A stretch of DNA of 64,000 nucleotides, from assembly GCA_002786025.1 (NCBI GenBank), contig NHNW01000007.1, positions 620,001 to 684,000 on the forward strand, given 5' to 3'. This document shows, in pieces, positions 53,554 through 63,938 of this stretch; within the stretch, counting starts at the first letter, position 1; each line of letters opens with the position of its first letter. Origin of the DNA: Zasmidium citrigriseum (Eukaryota; Ascomycota; Dothideomycetes; Mycosphaerellales; Mycosphaerellaceae). The translations under genes and the position numbers were made by a program. The notes below the pieces were generated by a model. That model saw nothing but the letters and a program-made list of their open reading frames with translations, searched no databases and had not been told where the DNA came from.

Positions 53554-54492
53554 CTACCAGTTGCCATTTCCATAGCCCGAAGGCGCAGCCCAGCCCGTGC
53601 TCGAAGACTCATCGCAGCTCGTCGTGGTGGTTTTGGTCGTCCAGACGGTGGTGATAGGTGTGCTGGATGACCAAGATGGGGCGGTTGTCCAGTTGCCCCA
53701 AGTAGAGGTGGTGTGTGGTGGTGGCACGACGGTGCTGGTCCATGGGCGGTCTGGGTGAGGCTGTGGAGCTGGTTGGTATGGCTCAGGTTGAGGAGCTGGC
53801 TGGTTTGGTTGCGGTGCTGGTTGATTTGGCTGAGGTGCTGGCTGGTTGGGCTGAGGTTGAGGAGCTGGCTGGTTTGGTTGCGGTGCCGGTTGGCCAGGCC
53901 CAGGAGCAGGGCCTGGAGCACCACAGTCCTTCGGAGGACAGATCCCCGCCTCCTGAAGATTCTGCAACCAAGCCCCAGCATCAAACTCACTAAAAACCGT
54001 CTTAATCAAGAACGGGAACTGACTCCCAGCTGGCGCCTTAACAGTATCGATCACAATCAACCCAATAACAGGCTTAACATCCGTAATATTCGCCGTATTC
54101 GTCGTCTCCCATCGAATAGCAACACTCGTACACGCATTCCAAAGCTGCAACTGCTTGAAATTGATCGGCGCCTGTTGACCCTGTCCCATCTCGAACTGTT
54201 CTCGAGAGTTGAACGTCGGCGCGAGGAGAGGAAGGCTGATGGCGGCGGAGCCTTGTGGGCAGGTGTTGATTAGGGTGTTGACGCTCTCGGAGTAGTCGAC
54301 GAAGTCGGTCGTGAGGATGGCGTTGGCGAGGTCTTCGTTGTAGGAGGCGATGAGCTCGCCCCATTTCGCGGCGACGACCTGCGCTTGGTCTTCTGTCATG
54401 CATTGAGGACCGTTGCCGTTGCCGCTCCAGGGAGCCGCGAGGGCGCCGGCTGCGGCTAGGGAGAGGAGGCCGAGGGAGGTGAGTGCAACCAT
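53554..54492 (-). CDS. Secreted NTF2-like-domain protein with Pro/Gln repeat tail
   Basis: A single-exon 312-residue protein. The signal peptide is MVALTSLGLLSLAAAGALAA. A domain of about 165 residues starts CMTEDQAQVVAAKWGELIASY and contains LTTDFVDYSESVNTLIN, the pattern of fungal secreted NTF2-like (SnoaL-fold) proteins. It carries four Cys (CMTED, NTCPQG, NACTS, AGICPPKDC region). Residues about 198-250 are a run of QPNQPAP repeats. The end is Thr/Ser/Trp rich (TTVWTTKTTTTSCDESSSTG), a style common in cell-wall-associated proteins. The function is unknown; a small secreted wall or effector-like protein is possible. Confidence 0.8.
   Translation of the reverse strand: MVALTSLGLLSLAAAGALAAPWSGNGNGPQCMTEDQAQVVAAKWGELIASYNEDLANAILTTDFVDYSESVNTLINTCPQGSAAISLPLLAPTFNSREQFEMGQGQQAPINFKQLQLWNACTSVAIRWETTNTANITDVKPVIGLIVIDTVKAPAGSQFPFLIKTVFSEFDAGAWLQNLQEAGICPPKDCGAPGPAPGPGQPAPQPNQPAPQPQPNQPAPQPNQPAPQPNQPAPQPEPYQPAPQPHPDRPWTSTVVPPPHTTSTWGNWTTAPSWSSSTPITTVWTTKTTTTSCDESSSTGWAAPSGYGNGNW
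53760..53912 (-). repeat. Coding minisatellite for QPNQPAP heptapeptides
   Basis: About 150 bp of degenerate 21-bp units (TTTGGTTGxGGxGCTGG-like on the plus strand) encoding alternating PAPQPNQ and PAPQPQ units inside the NTF2-like gene. It is likely to vary in length between strains. Confidence 0.7.
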
Positions 54493-56281
54493 GGTGGTAG
54501 TACCCCGAGATTAATGTTGTGGAACGACCAGGATCGGGAGGGGATGCAGTGCGATGATGGGTATTATCGTATGAAAAGCAGCGAGGGGAGAGTAGACGGA
54601 GCGACGGTGGAGGGAAACGAATGGCTCCAGGAAAAACTTGTCAAGCGAGAGATGTTGTCCGAAAATTGGCTTTGCTTGTGCGTTGCTTGGTTGCTGTATG
54701 ATGGTTTCTTGTCCTTGACCAGCGAAGGGTTGGCACATCTTATACAAGAACCTTGCCCACTCACCTCGTCTCATTGTCTGCGCGCGTAAGGATCAGATCA
54801 GGCCCTCTTTCGGTTGCTGGTGCGTGCTGGTAACAATAGCAACATGGCAAGCCCCAATCCTGCCCAGCTCGTTCTGTTCTTCACAAAGCAGGAAGCGAAC
54901 GAGTGAGGCCATCGCGCTGGCTGATCGGCCTTGTTCGCCTGAGCCAAGTTGGAAGCAAGACGTGCGATCACGGTTGCGGCGGAGTGATGTGTGAGATTCG
55001 GACAATGACATGGGGGAGCCGTTGAAGCTCAGCCGTCGCGTTTTAGGCTCTGCCAAAATATCCGACGAATCATGAGGCTGCGCTAATGCACTACTCCTTC
55101 CTCTTTTGGACGGGACCTCACGTGCATTGCCAGCTGAACGTCGGGTCAGGATTTCGGTTCTGCACGTGTATTGAGGGATGAACCTGGACGTGCATGTTGC
55201 TATACCAGGATTCTTGCTGGTAGCCTGTAACTGCCGAACAGATGCAACCCACCGTATCGAAATGTAAACCGGTTTCGCGGGTTTCTTGAAAGGCTCCGAT
55301 GGGCGATTTTACGAGGCTAATGCAATCAAACGACTCAAGGAGCTTCGGCATTCGTATTGTTCCAAGATCCGGCGGCAGGGGGTTGCGTGGTACATTCGGA
55401 GGTACAGGCGAATAAGCTTGTTCGATGACAGTCTTACCGACTCTTGTCTGTGCTGCTTGTGGCCTTGCTCTTGGCTTTGAACCGCAGTCAGCATTCGATG
55501 GATGAAGCGAGCGAAGCTGTCATTCTTGAAGGAATGAACCAGACTAGGTCCATAAGAGCACGATCCATATGAAGAACAGCGCTTCCGTCGTAAGGCCTTG
55601 CCGTGTCTGAATCAATACTTCCTTTGGATCCTGAACCCGGCAGCCGGCCAGGAGATCGTATGGGCAAGTGCTCAAAGTTCATGGAACAGCCCTCGCTTCA
55701 ATCAGCTTCAGCACCTACGATGACCGCTCCCTTGCTACTAAGCAGCCATCATCGCATTCGAATGGTTGTCATGCCTTGTCCGTCAGGCCTGAACCGTCCC
55801 TGAGGCCAGCGACTCGATGGCCAACATCCACGATCGCAGGTTGGAAAAGCTCATATCCAGTTTGAAAGTAACTCATGGCGTTGAGGTACTCGAGATCCGG
55901 CCTGAATTCAACCGAGATCTCATCAAGCCAACCAAGAGAGAAGTCGTCTGTGCTGTGTTGCCACCTCTTTGAATCAGCTCCTGCTCTGGCTACTTTCGTC
56001 AGCTACGCCAGTATCGTCGCTCCAATATTCTCCGAGCCTCCAATGCTGGCAAGACGCTGCGCTGCCAGTCGCTCGAAGCCGCGAACACCTCCGACCGAAC
56101 CACAATCAGCCGTGGACCAAAATGGCAACCGCTCAACCCTTCCAGATACGAGCGCAGGGCAAGCGCCAGAGCCAAAGGGCCCAGAAACCACCACACACCT
56201 GTGAAGAAGTCGACATTGGCGAATACAAAATGATCATATCCAGGAACATGGCAGTTCGAGCAGTTTTCACAAGCTCCCACA
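54493..56281. other. Long intergenic region
   Basis: 1.8 kb with only short, overlapping, unrecognised frames (for example 54514-54789 plus, 55603-55865 plus, 55969-56484 plus, 55999-56313 minus). It could hold a decayed gene around 55.6-56.2 kb, but nothing can be named. Confidence 0.4.
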
Positions 56282-57518
56282 ATGTCCAATCCGGACTTGC
56301 CCATCCTGATCATCGGTGCCGGCTTTGCAGGTCTCGTTCTAGCACAGGGCCTCTATCGCCGGGGGATTCCGTTCGAAGTTTACGAACAAGATACACTGTC
56401 CACTCGTTCGTATGGTCACCGGTTTCGGCTCGATGGAGCGGGCATCGAAGCCTTGCTTGGCACAATCCCTGCGGAACTGGGTGAGCTTTTCGAGAGGACT
56501 TGTCCAAAGGTGGTAAGCAGAAATCCTACAGTGAGAGATCCGAAGACGTTGGTGGAGTTGCCTGTTCCACCGAGACCAGAACCTGAGGGGAGGCCGTCGA
56601 CACCCATCGATCGGTATGTTCGCAGCCGTGCTCTTTGAGTCGAATGCGACTGATGGAAGACGCAGAACCTGGATCCTCAGTCTCCTGAGCCTAGGCATCG
56701 AATCGCACATCCATCGCGGCAAGAAGTTCTCCTCATATGAACTACTCGACGCCAGCGTGCAAGTGCATTTCACGGATGGCACATCCACGACCGGCCGCCT
56801 CCTCATCGGCGCCGACGGGATCCACAGCGCCGTTCGTCGTCAACTACAACCCGCTCGCAGACTGCTCGATACCGAACGACAGATCATCTGGGGTCGCTCG
56901 TCGATCACGCCAGATCTCGAAGCCGCATCCAGTACTGATGTTTTGACGTGGTTCGTAGGTCTCGACCAGCAACATCCTCAGAACAATCTCATCCTGGAAC
57001 CGATTCTCTGGCGCTCGAACCCATCCCGGGAGAGCAACGACAGACTTCCTGGTGCGGAGGATTACATCTACTGGGCCTTCTCCACTCCCGTCACATCAAG
57101 CCCTCCACGAACACCAAAGCAATTGCAGGCATACATCACTTCGCGAACTCAGCACTGGCATCCCTCCCTCCTCGCAATCTTCGCCCACGCAGACTGGAAC
57201 CTCGCCGTCAGCACCAAATCCTACTCCAGCAAGCCAGACATCGGCGACTTCTCCGCCGGTCAAGGACTGGTGGCTTTGATCGGGGACTCAGCGCATCCCA
57301 TGACGCCGCAAGGAGGACTTGGTGGGAGTACAGCAGCTCAAGATGCTGCGGACTTTTGCAAGACTCTGGAAAAAGAGGGACTGTCGAATGAGAGTGTGGC
57401 CGCTTTTGTGGATCGGATGAAAGCCCAAGCGAAGAAAGCGATTGAGGCCAGTTTCGGCATGGCGAAGTTGATGACCAACGGCAAAGATTGGCAGGAGTTC
57501 GCAGAGGTCGATCGTTAG
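56282..57518 (+). CDS. FAD-dependent aromatic-type monooxygenase
   Basis: Model: join(56282..56613, 56666..57518), 394 residues, intron 52 bp. The N-terminal dinucleotide fold is LIIGAGFAGLVLAQGL with an acidic strand end (FEVYEQD). The middle DG motif is IGADGIHSAVRRQL. The FAD-ribityl GD motif is LIGDSAHPMTPQGGLGGSTA. No membrane anchor. This is the salicylate-hydroxylase-like group A flavin monooxygenase fold, using NAD(P)H and O2 to hydroxylate or epoxidise. The substrate is unknown, and no biosynthetic partner gene is adjacent except an HSL-type esterase on the other strand. A diverged copy of its final 48 bp lies just downstream. Confidence 0.9.
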
Positions 57519-57669
57519 CGTGTACAATTGATATGTCGAAACGAGTACAGAAGGTATGGCGGCACTTCGGGATCCGATTAATAACGGCAAATAGTTCCTT
57601 TCAGGCTTTCCGGGGTGGCTCATGACCAACGGCAAAGACTGGCAGGAGTTGGCGGAAGTCGATCGTTAG
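57471..57669 (+). repeat. Direct repeat of the monooxygenase C-terminal coding tail
   Basis: The last 48 bp of the monooxygenase (57471-57518, coding MTNGKDWQEFAEVDR and stop) recur at 57622-57669 with four differences, three of them synonymous (MTNGKDWQELAEVDR and stop). The offset is 151 bp. This suggests a remnant of a second monooxygenase gene copy, or a duplication of its 3-prime end. Confidence 0.8.
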
Positions 57670-57805
57670 TAGCAGTGGCGTGTGGTCAGGAGACCTGGGT
57701 TTCACGCGCGTAGCTGCCAATTCGCTATGACTGTCTAATCTAGACCCAACCACATCCCTCATCGTGCGATGATCTAGCTTACAAACATCTCCCCACTCCA
57801 CATCT

Positions 57806-58969
57806 CTACAACTTCACACTATTCGCCCCCAAACTCCTGAGAAATTTGCCAGCCTTCTTCGCCCCAAGCTCAGCCTCCTTCTCAAATCCCACAAGTTTGC
57901 CAGTGAGGATCGTATCGTGCACACAGTGCTCCTCGACGCTAAGCTCGACATGGCTTCCCTTCGCCTTCATATCCTCCGCCAACTTAACGTCATCATGAAA
58001 CAAGACCTCACACTCGCCCGTGCTCACATAAATCGGAACACTCGTCTTAAACGCATGATCAGTGAAATTGATATACGGGTGGTCCAGCGTAAGCCCACTC
58101 CTTGGGGAGGGTTGGTAGGTTTTGGCGCCCCACATTCCAAAGGCGGCGGTGATGTAGTCGGTGCCGATGTTGGGCGAGGAGTTGAAAGCCTCGGCGGTGA
58201 TGCTGCGGCCGGGGGCGACCCAGGGGGACCAGAGGAGGGTGGCGAGGGGCAAGTCCAGACCAACGGAGGAGGAATTGTCCGTCAGGTACTTCGTCAACGC
58301 AAGAGCGAGGTTAGCGCCTGCACTGTCTCCAGAAAGCACGATACGGTTCGCTGGAATGCCCTCCTTCTTGATCAGGTAGGCATAAGCCGTAATAGCATCC
58401 TGCAACGCCGCCGGGAATCGACACCCCGGATTCGAAGAAAGTCGGTACTGCGTCGCAAAAACATGCGTAGCATCCGTATGCGCAATGAGCGTCTTCGCCG
58501 CATACCCCGCATCCTTCGTCCTCCCATCCCCAATAACATAAGCCCCGCCATGGAAATGGCAAATCACCACCCCCGGCTTCCCAGACACACTCGGCTTAGC
58601 CGGATACCAAGTCCCTCCCACAGCCTGGGGCCTGATCTCCGGATCCGCAACAGCGACTTTCGTGTACGCAGCCTGGTCGGCAGGCTGGACGACCTCCCAT
58701 CGTTCCTTCTCGGCGGCGGGCGCAAGGGAGAGGGGGGTTTTCATCTCGACCATGGCGGCGTTCCAGAGGAATTGCTTGACGATTTGGACTTTTATGGCTT
58801 GGCCGTGGGACCATTTTGGGTGGGGGCGCAGGAAGGGCGGGATGTAGTAGATTATCCAGAGGGGGAAGCGGGCGATGTTGAGGGCTACTGCGAAGAGGGT
58901 CCAGAGGCCCTTGATGGGCTGCATTGTCATGAGGCCCATGGTTGCGGTGTGTGTTCCAGTGGTCGGCAA
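57806..58969 (-). CDS. HSL-type alpha/beta hydrolase (esterase/lipase)
   Basis: A single-exon 387-residue protein; a start at 58939 (MGLMTMQPIKG) is equally plausible. An N-terminal hydrophobic segment (WTLFAVALNIARFPLWIIYYI) suggests membrane attachment. Family motifs: HFHGGAYVIGDG (oxyanion HGGAY), nucleophile Ser in VLSGDSAGANLAL, Asp region STGECEVLFHDD and His in EEHCVHDTIL. The hormone-sensitive-lipase group hydrolyses short to medium acyl esters. The large antisense frame over this gene is a shadow. It is convergent with the FAD monooxygenase, so a shared pathway is possible but not shown. Confidence 0.9.
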   Translation of the reverse strand: MPTTGTHTATMGLMTMQPIKGLWTLFAVALNIARFPLWIIYYIPPFLRPHPKWSHGQAIKVQIVKQFLWNAAMVEMKTPLSLAPAAEKERWEVVQPADQAAYTKVAVADPEIRPQAVGGTWYPAKPSVSGKPGVVICHFHGGAYVIGDGRTKDAGYAAKTLIAHTDATHVFATQYRLSSNPGCRFPAALQDAITAYAYLIKKEGIPANRIVLSGDSAGANLALALTKYLTDNSSSVGLDLPLATLLWSPWVAPGRSITAEAFNSSPNIGTDYITAAFGMWGAKTYQPSPRSGLTLDHPYINFTDHAFKTSVPIYVSTGECEVLFHDDVKLAEDMKAKGSHVELSVEEHCVHDTILTGKLVGFEKEAELGAKKAGKFLRSLGANSVKL

Positions 58970-59486
58970 ATTGTGTCGATGCTGCGGAAGAGAGACCTGC
59001 GGATTTGTAGGATTCGATGTTGAAGAGGTGAGGTCAGTCGCAAGTCATGATATGGTTGCCAATGGGCGGAGTCTGGAAGCTTTGCTGCTGGAAGGTCGTC
59101 TCTCCGAGGTGCCGAGGCAGGGGTCTTTCCGCCATGGCTGGAACTCTAAAGCGATAGCGAGACCACTGTCGCAGTGGTTGCTCGCTGTGAGATAGTATTT
59201 TTTTTTAGTGCACAATTCATACCAACGTATTTTATTGTCTTTCGCGATTTCATGTGATTCTTGGAAGTTGGGGCTGTCACATGTCGAGCTTTATCGACTA
59301 ATGCAGCAGTCGTCGCGAGGCAGCCCATATGCGAGCTTCTCTCCTCTGCGCGAGGTTGAAAACAACCAGGAGTTGTAATGCGAAGGATGGTGTGTCGAAA
59401 ATGCTGGACTTGCGGCTTTTCTCTATCCTCATTCAGCAGTACATAATACATACATGTCTCTGCGCGACTTTCTCGCCGCCGCGTAC
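58970..59486. other. Intergenic region
   Basis: 517 bp between the esterase start and the Wbp1 3-prime end, with a short T-tract near 59196. Nothing recognised. Confidence 0.5.
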
Positions 59487-61002
59487 TTATCTCGTCTTCA
59501 CTTTTGTCTCGGCAGGCTTGCTGTATAGCCAAAGCGCCACAAATACAACCCATCCACCAACAGTGACCCAGATGCCACTGATCCACGGCCATGCACCGGA
59601 GATAACGAACGATCTTGGCCATTCGTCGTGGGCAAAGTGTCGTACGGTGACGGTGCGCTTCTCTTCGACGTTGGTGAGGAATGGTCGTCGGTATTCGACG
59701 AAGAAGTTGAAGATGCCTGTAAGATACATTGTTAGTATGTCGATAGAACCTCGCTGTCAAGGGACGAACATACCATGCTGATCTGGCAGCTTGAACTCCG
59801 AAGTGTAAATGGTGCTGTTGGCGGTCTGTGCCTTGGGCTGCAAGTTCAATCGGTGGAATGGCGAGAGCATGCTGAACTCCAGCTGCAGACTGTCGCCGTG
59901 TGGTGGAGAGAATGGTGCCCAGTGATCCATTTCCCATTCAGAAACCTCAATCGAGTAGTGCACATCATTCTTGATGCGGTAGATCTCTGGGTTGACATCG
60001 ATCGAGGCAACCTCCGAAGTGTTGGCGATGCCCTTCTGCGAGCCCTCATTGAGGTAATGCTGGATTTGTCCAACCTTCAACACTCCCAGCTCTTTGAAGG
60101 TCCATGCAGACAACTTCTGCGCAAACGCCTTGTTGCTCGATTTCTCGGCTTTTGTTCCGGCTCCTGGCAGCTGCACTGATGCGCCGAACCACTTGTCCTC
60201 CAAAGCTTCTGCGCTTCCCAGGACAGTGAAACGAGCACTGTTGCGTGCTTGGAAAGCCGAGACAATGTTGATCTGCGAGCCAGTCGCAAACGGATCCTCA
60301 ACACTCTCGCCCTCCTCCTTTGGGTTGTAGACGTATCCTGTTGACGGTGCCTTGACGACTGAGGAGAGCAATGGCGAAGCATTGCCCAGGACCTGACCAA
60401 CTGCCCGTGGGAAAGCAATCAAGCCGTCCACGCTGAAGTAGTTCTTCACGCCCTTCCTCAACTGTGGGCTAGGGAGCACAATCACATCATGCTTCTCGGC
60501 CGCGCTCTTGGTATCGTAGTTGAAGTGATCCACGACCAAGCTCGTCCTGTCCGCTGGCAGGTTGATGTCCATCTCGAGAAGGAGGCTGCCGATTGCGCTT
60601 GGAACGCTCTGCTCCCCAGCCAGTGCCAAAAGGATGTTCGAACCGCCATTGATGAAGTCGACGAGGAGATTCGGGGTCAGAGCTGGGCCCAGTCCCTTTG
60701 CTTTGACGGGGAGGAGTAGAAGGTGAGAGTAAGCCGGTTCGCCGTGGAGGAAGAGGGAGAGCGAGGAATCTTTGGGCGATCGGTATGTTATTTGGAAGCC
60801 TCTGTCTATCTCACATGTCAGAATGCATTATCTTGCTTCAATGCCTCGTGATATACTTACTTTCAAGGTCGGTCCAGAACTGCGAGTACTTGCCCTTGTC
60901 AGCCTCATCCTCGATAACAACCAGCAATTTGCTGCCGGACGCCGACAAGGCTGACACGAAGGACAGCAGGCCTAATAGTAGGCCCAACAACGATAACCGC
61001 AT
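59487..61002 (-). CDS. wbp1: Oligosaccharyltransferase beta subunit Wbp1 (OST48)
   Basis: Model: complement(join(59487..59716, 59774..60805, 60861..61002)), 467 residues, introns 57 and 55 bp. A signal peptide (MRLSLLGLLLGLLSFVSAL) precedes a lumenal domain with KLLVVIEDEADKGKYSQFW, RGFQITYRSPKDSSLSLF, FINGGSNILLALAGEQSV and SVDGLIAFPRAVGQVLGN. A C-terminal region GIFNFFVEYRRPFLTNVEEKR leads to one membrane span (WISGIWVTVGGWVVFVALW) and a short cytosolic tail KPAETKVKTR with a dilysine-like ER pattern. Wbp1 is an essential non-catalytic subunit of the ER complex that transfers glycans to Asn. Length and topology match the family. Confidence 0.95.
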
Positions 61003-61227
61003 CTTTGCAATGAGTTGTTCAACTGTTCGTCGCTGGCATTGAAGGCACAGGTAAAGCTACACGTTGCCTTCGCCAAGCCGCGTCGCCCTGCAGCTCTGCG
61101 GAGGCGCCCGCTCTCTTCCGAACCTTAATCGCCGCTGCTCGACCTCACCTGCTGCGACGCCATTGGACTCGCCCAAACACCCACCCAACACCCTCACGAG
61201 ACACGCCGAATCGAGACAACTATCACC

Positions 61228-61576
61228 ATGGCGCCCGTGTCATTCTGGTCCGCGCCAGGAAGCTACATCCATTGGGCCGCCCGCGCCAAACCCGCCATCT
61301 TCTGGTCCATCGTCGTGGGATGCATGGGTCCCGTTTTCCTGGTACGGCAGTGAAGGAAGAAAGAGCATAAATCAGTGGAAGGTCTGACGTGGCATATTCT
61401 AGGTCGTTGTTCCTCCGCTTCGATACCGATTTGGCGATGAGAAGAGACAGCAAATACCTTTGACATATCCAAGTAAGTGGGCAGAGTCCGGCATCGAGCA
61501 AAATGGTGTTGGCTAACACAGGTGGTACGCAGTTCCTAAGGGTCCACGAAACATCCCCAAAGGCTACGACGATTAA
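61228..61576 (+). CDS. Mitochondrial complex I 9.5 kDa accessory subunit (NUXM-like)
   Basis: Model: join(61228..61341, 61403..61472, 61533..61576), 75 residues, introns 61 and 60 bp. The protein starts MAPVSFWSAPGSYIHWAARA, has one membrane span (AIFWSIVVGCMGPVFLVVV), then PPLRYRFGDEKR and the C-terminus YPIPKGPRNIPKGYDD. This matches the fungal NADH:ubiquinone oxidoreductase 9.5 kDa subunit in length and both conserved ends. It acts in the inner mitochondrial membrane. The last acceptor (CAG at 61530-61532) was chosen over a CAG at 61519-61521 because only it restores the PIPKGPRNIP frame. Confidence 0.9.
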
Positions 61577-62176
61577 ACTCGAGATACGGACTTGGGAGGC
61601 TGCAGCATGCGAGATGCGAATGGAGTTATGAGGCGCTACACTGCGGGATACAGTGCTTTTGAAAGAGGCTGTACATATGAAGGACAATCCAAGAAGTTCA
61701 ATTTGTCAAAATATACCTCAGAATACCCATCGAGAGACTACCCGTTTGCAGGTTGAAACTCGCTCCAGCTTCTGTGCTCTTGAGGCAGGATCGCACGACT
61801 CCGCAGCCACGCCTGCGCTATGCGATTACAAATTACCAGTGAAGCGACTTCAAAAGTCCAGAATCGCGACAGCCCAAGTTCGAAACCCGTCCGAAGCCCA
61901 GCAATACCCACTACCAAAAGGCGCGAAAATTACAAAAGAAACACCTCCCATACAGGAGAGAAAGAAACTCTTATTTTCTTTCTATTTGTTGTGCAAGCCA
62001 CTTGCTGTTCACCCAGAACCCCCTATAGTCCGATGACTTTGCGGTAATAGACGGCGGCTGTTACTTGCGCCCATACCTTAGGTTTAAGATAGCACGCCTT
62101 ACGACTGCGCCAACCCCCCGCGGTAGGTGTGCGAATTCTTGGTTGAATTCTTGGATGTTGAGGGGTTTGATTTGGG
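61577..62176. other. Convergent intergenic region
   Basis: 600 bp, AT-richer near 61930-61990. Short plus frames only (61653-62036). Nothing recognised. Confidence 0.5.
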
Positions 62177-62854
62177 CTATGAAGGTTGGTTGAGAGCTTG
62201 CTCCTCGCTATCGGACAGCTCAGCTTTTCGGTCGAGCCTGTCTATCAGCGAAGCGAGGTACTCCAATTCCCACGGCACAGAGTCTCGATTCTTGACAAAA
62301 TCGGGTAGCACTTGCCTCGCCACCGAGCAGAAATGTTCCTCCAGCTGATCGGTCTCCCTTCGCCGCTTCTCATCCATAACATTCTGGCAATGATTTCGAT
62401 AAATCTGCCAGCCTCCAAGCACCGCACACAGGACACTGGTATACAGCACGCCGACAAAATAAATCGACACAAGGATCGTCACCTCAACACACGCCTAGAG
62501 TACGAAATCGAAGATCAAGTCGATTCTCTCCATCCTCTCCGAGAACTTGTTGGCGCTCTTGCGCAATTCTTCAGTGGAAGACTTCAGGTTGGCCACAGAT
62601 TGCTCGAACAGAGCGTTCCATTCCTCTGGGTCTCGGTTTGGGTCTTTGCTCAGTTGTTCGATTCGCTCTTGGAGTTGAGGGCGGTCGAAGGATTTGATGT
62701 GCGAGTAGCGAGAGGGTATGTCTTTCGTTGGCTCCCGGTGGAATGGGTCGTCGACGTGCTCTTGATTCGAGTGTGCTCGCTTGGTTGGCTCCTCAAATCG
62801 GATCCTGCATTCTCTCTGGTGGAGAGGGTCTTCAGAGGAAGTACTGTAGGACAT
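62177..62854 (-). pseudogene. Coiled-coil/membrane protein gene interrupted by one in-frame TAG
   Basis: Two minus-strand frames share the same phase: 62854-62495 (119 residues, polar and charged, with a coiled-coil-like end VANLKSSTEELRKSANKFSE) and 62494-62177 (beginning ACVEVTILVSIYFVGVLYT, a membrane span, then a charged tail ending SEEQALNQPS). A single TAG at 62497-62495 separates them. No intron with acceptable ends removes the stop and keeps the frame: a GTACTC donor with nearby AGs gives 21 bp or a frame change. It is a recent pseudogene, a sequencing error, a read-through gene, or a shorter protein with a chance downstream frame. The product is not recognised. Confidence 0.4.
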
Positions 62855-63152
62855 ATCGCAGGATGTGGTAGTCGTCGCAGGTTCAGAAGGATTTGGTGAG
62901 TACTGAAATTAGGACATTTGTGAATGGAATAGCTTCAAGGCGCTTTTTATATTGACATGACTCGAGTTTGCAATTGCTAATTATCTGATCTGCTTGTCTT
63001 CGCCACGGCGACAACCCCAAGCAGATTGTTCTCATCACACATCGGCATCGTGTGCCCCAAACCCAGCGCCATTGCCAGATTGACAATCCTCAGTAGGAGA
63101 ACCTGGCACATTCGCACTACTTTCTCCTCCACGCCACGCAAGTCCGGCAATC
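62855..63152. other. Short intergenic region
   Basis: 298 bp; nothing recognised. Confidence 0.5.
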
Positions 63153-63938
63153 CTATCCGTCCAGAGCAGCCTGCATCAGCATATGACCCACAGTGCCGAA
63201 AAACATCATAAAGGCGAATGGCAGCATCATCATCTCGAGGAGCCGGAATCCGCGCTGCTTGAGCCAGAAATTGTTCTTGCTGGCCTCGTTTAGAAGCTGG
63301 GCTTGCTCGAAGGCTTCGTTGTCGGCAACTTCCTGGTTGGAGAGCTTCTTGTTGATTTGCTCGTCGGCCTTTTGTCTAGCCCGCTTGTTGGCTTTCTTTT
63401 CGCGCTGCTCTTTGGTTTTGACTTTGCGCTCCGGCCACTTGCCGAACTTCTCCTTGCGACAGAATCTCCTGCCCGTCGCTCTGTCGATGCCCATTACTTG
63501 CTGGACTCCCCATCCGCCTTCATCTTCGTCTGCCGCTTCAGCTTCCTGGGCTTCATTGTCGCCGGCGTCTTGGTCGGAGAGATACTTGTAGGTATTCTTG
63601 TTGGACTTCTTGGTGGACTTCTTGTTTGCCCTCGTTCCACGCTTCTCCTCCTGAGTCTTCTTGGTAGGCGACTTTCCGAACGCACGCTTGCCGCAGACCT
63701 TCCATTCTTCCTCGCTATCGGGGTTCTGGTCACCCTCATCTGCCGACAGCAAGCGGTTCAGAGTCTCCACGACCTCCTTGGCATCTTCTCCACTGCTCAG
63801 GCGCTGCGCGAGTGTGTCCAAGGCTTGCGACAGTTGCTCGAGGTAAGCTTTGTCCTGGACTGAGCTTAGGCGGTCGAAGGCTTTGTTGATGATGGCGTGG
63901 TCGGCGTCGTCGCCGAGGCGGCGGGTGAAGGACTCCAT
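63153..63938 (-). CDS. Highly charged protein with C-terminal membrane segment, unknown function
   Basis: A single-exon 261-residue frame. The N-terminal helix-rich part (MESFTRRLGDDADHAIINKA to about 75) is followed by acidic and Lys-rich stretches (TKKTQEEKRGTRANKKSTKK, QEAEAADEDEGG). A compact patch GWGVQQVMGIDRATGRRFC comes next, then a long basic helix (about 165-225) and a C-terminal hydrophobic segment (LLEMMMLPFAFMMFFGTVGHML) near the end. The layout resembles a tail-anchored or ER-type coiled-coil protein. No family is recognised. The start codon is 63 bp from the right edge, so upstream exons cannot be excluded. Confidence 0.6.
   Translation of the reverse strand: MESFTRRLGDDADHAIINKAFDRLSSVQDKAYLEQLSQALDTLAQRLSSGEDAKEVVETLNRLLSADEGDQNPDSEEEWKVCGKRAFGKSPTKKTQEEKRGTRANKKSTKKSNKNTYKYLSDQDAGDNEAQEAEAADEDEGGWGVQQVMGIDRATGRRFCRKEKFGKWPERKVKTKEQREKKANKRARQKADEQINKKLSNQEVADNEAFEQAQLLNEASKNNFWLKQRGFRLLEMMMLPFAFMMFFGTVGHMLMQAALDG

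Noticed and set aside
57917..59023. Plus-strand open frame of 368 codons
   Set aside because: It is exactly antisense to the HSL-type esterase, whose catalytic motifs are all on the minus strand. Its own sequence is Arg-rich and matches nothing.
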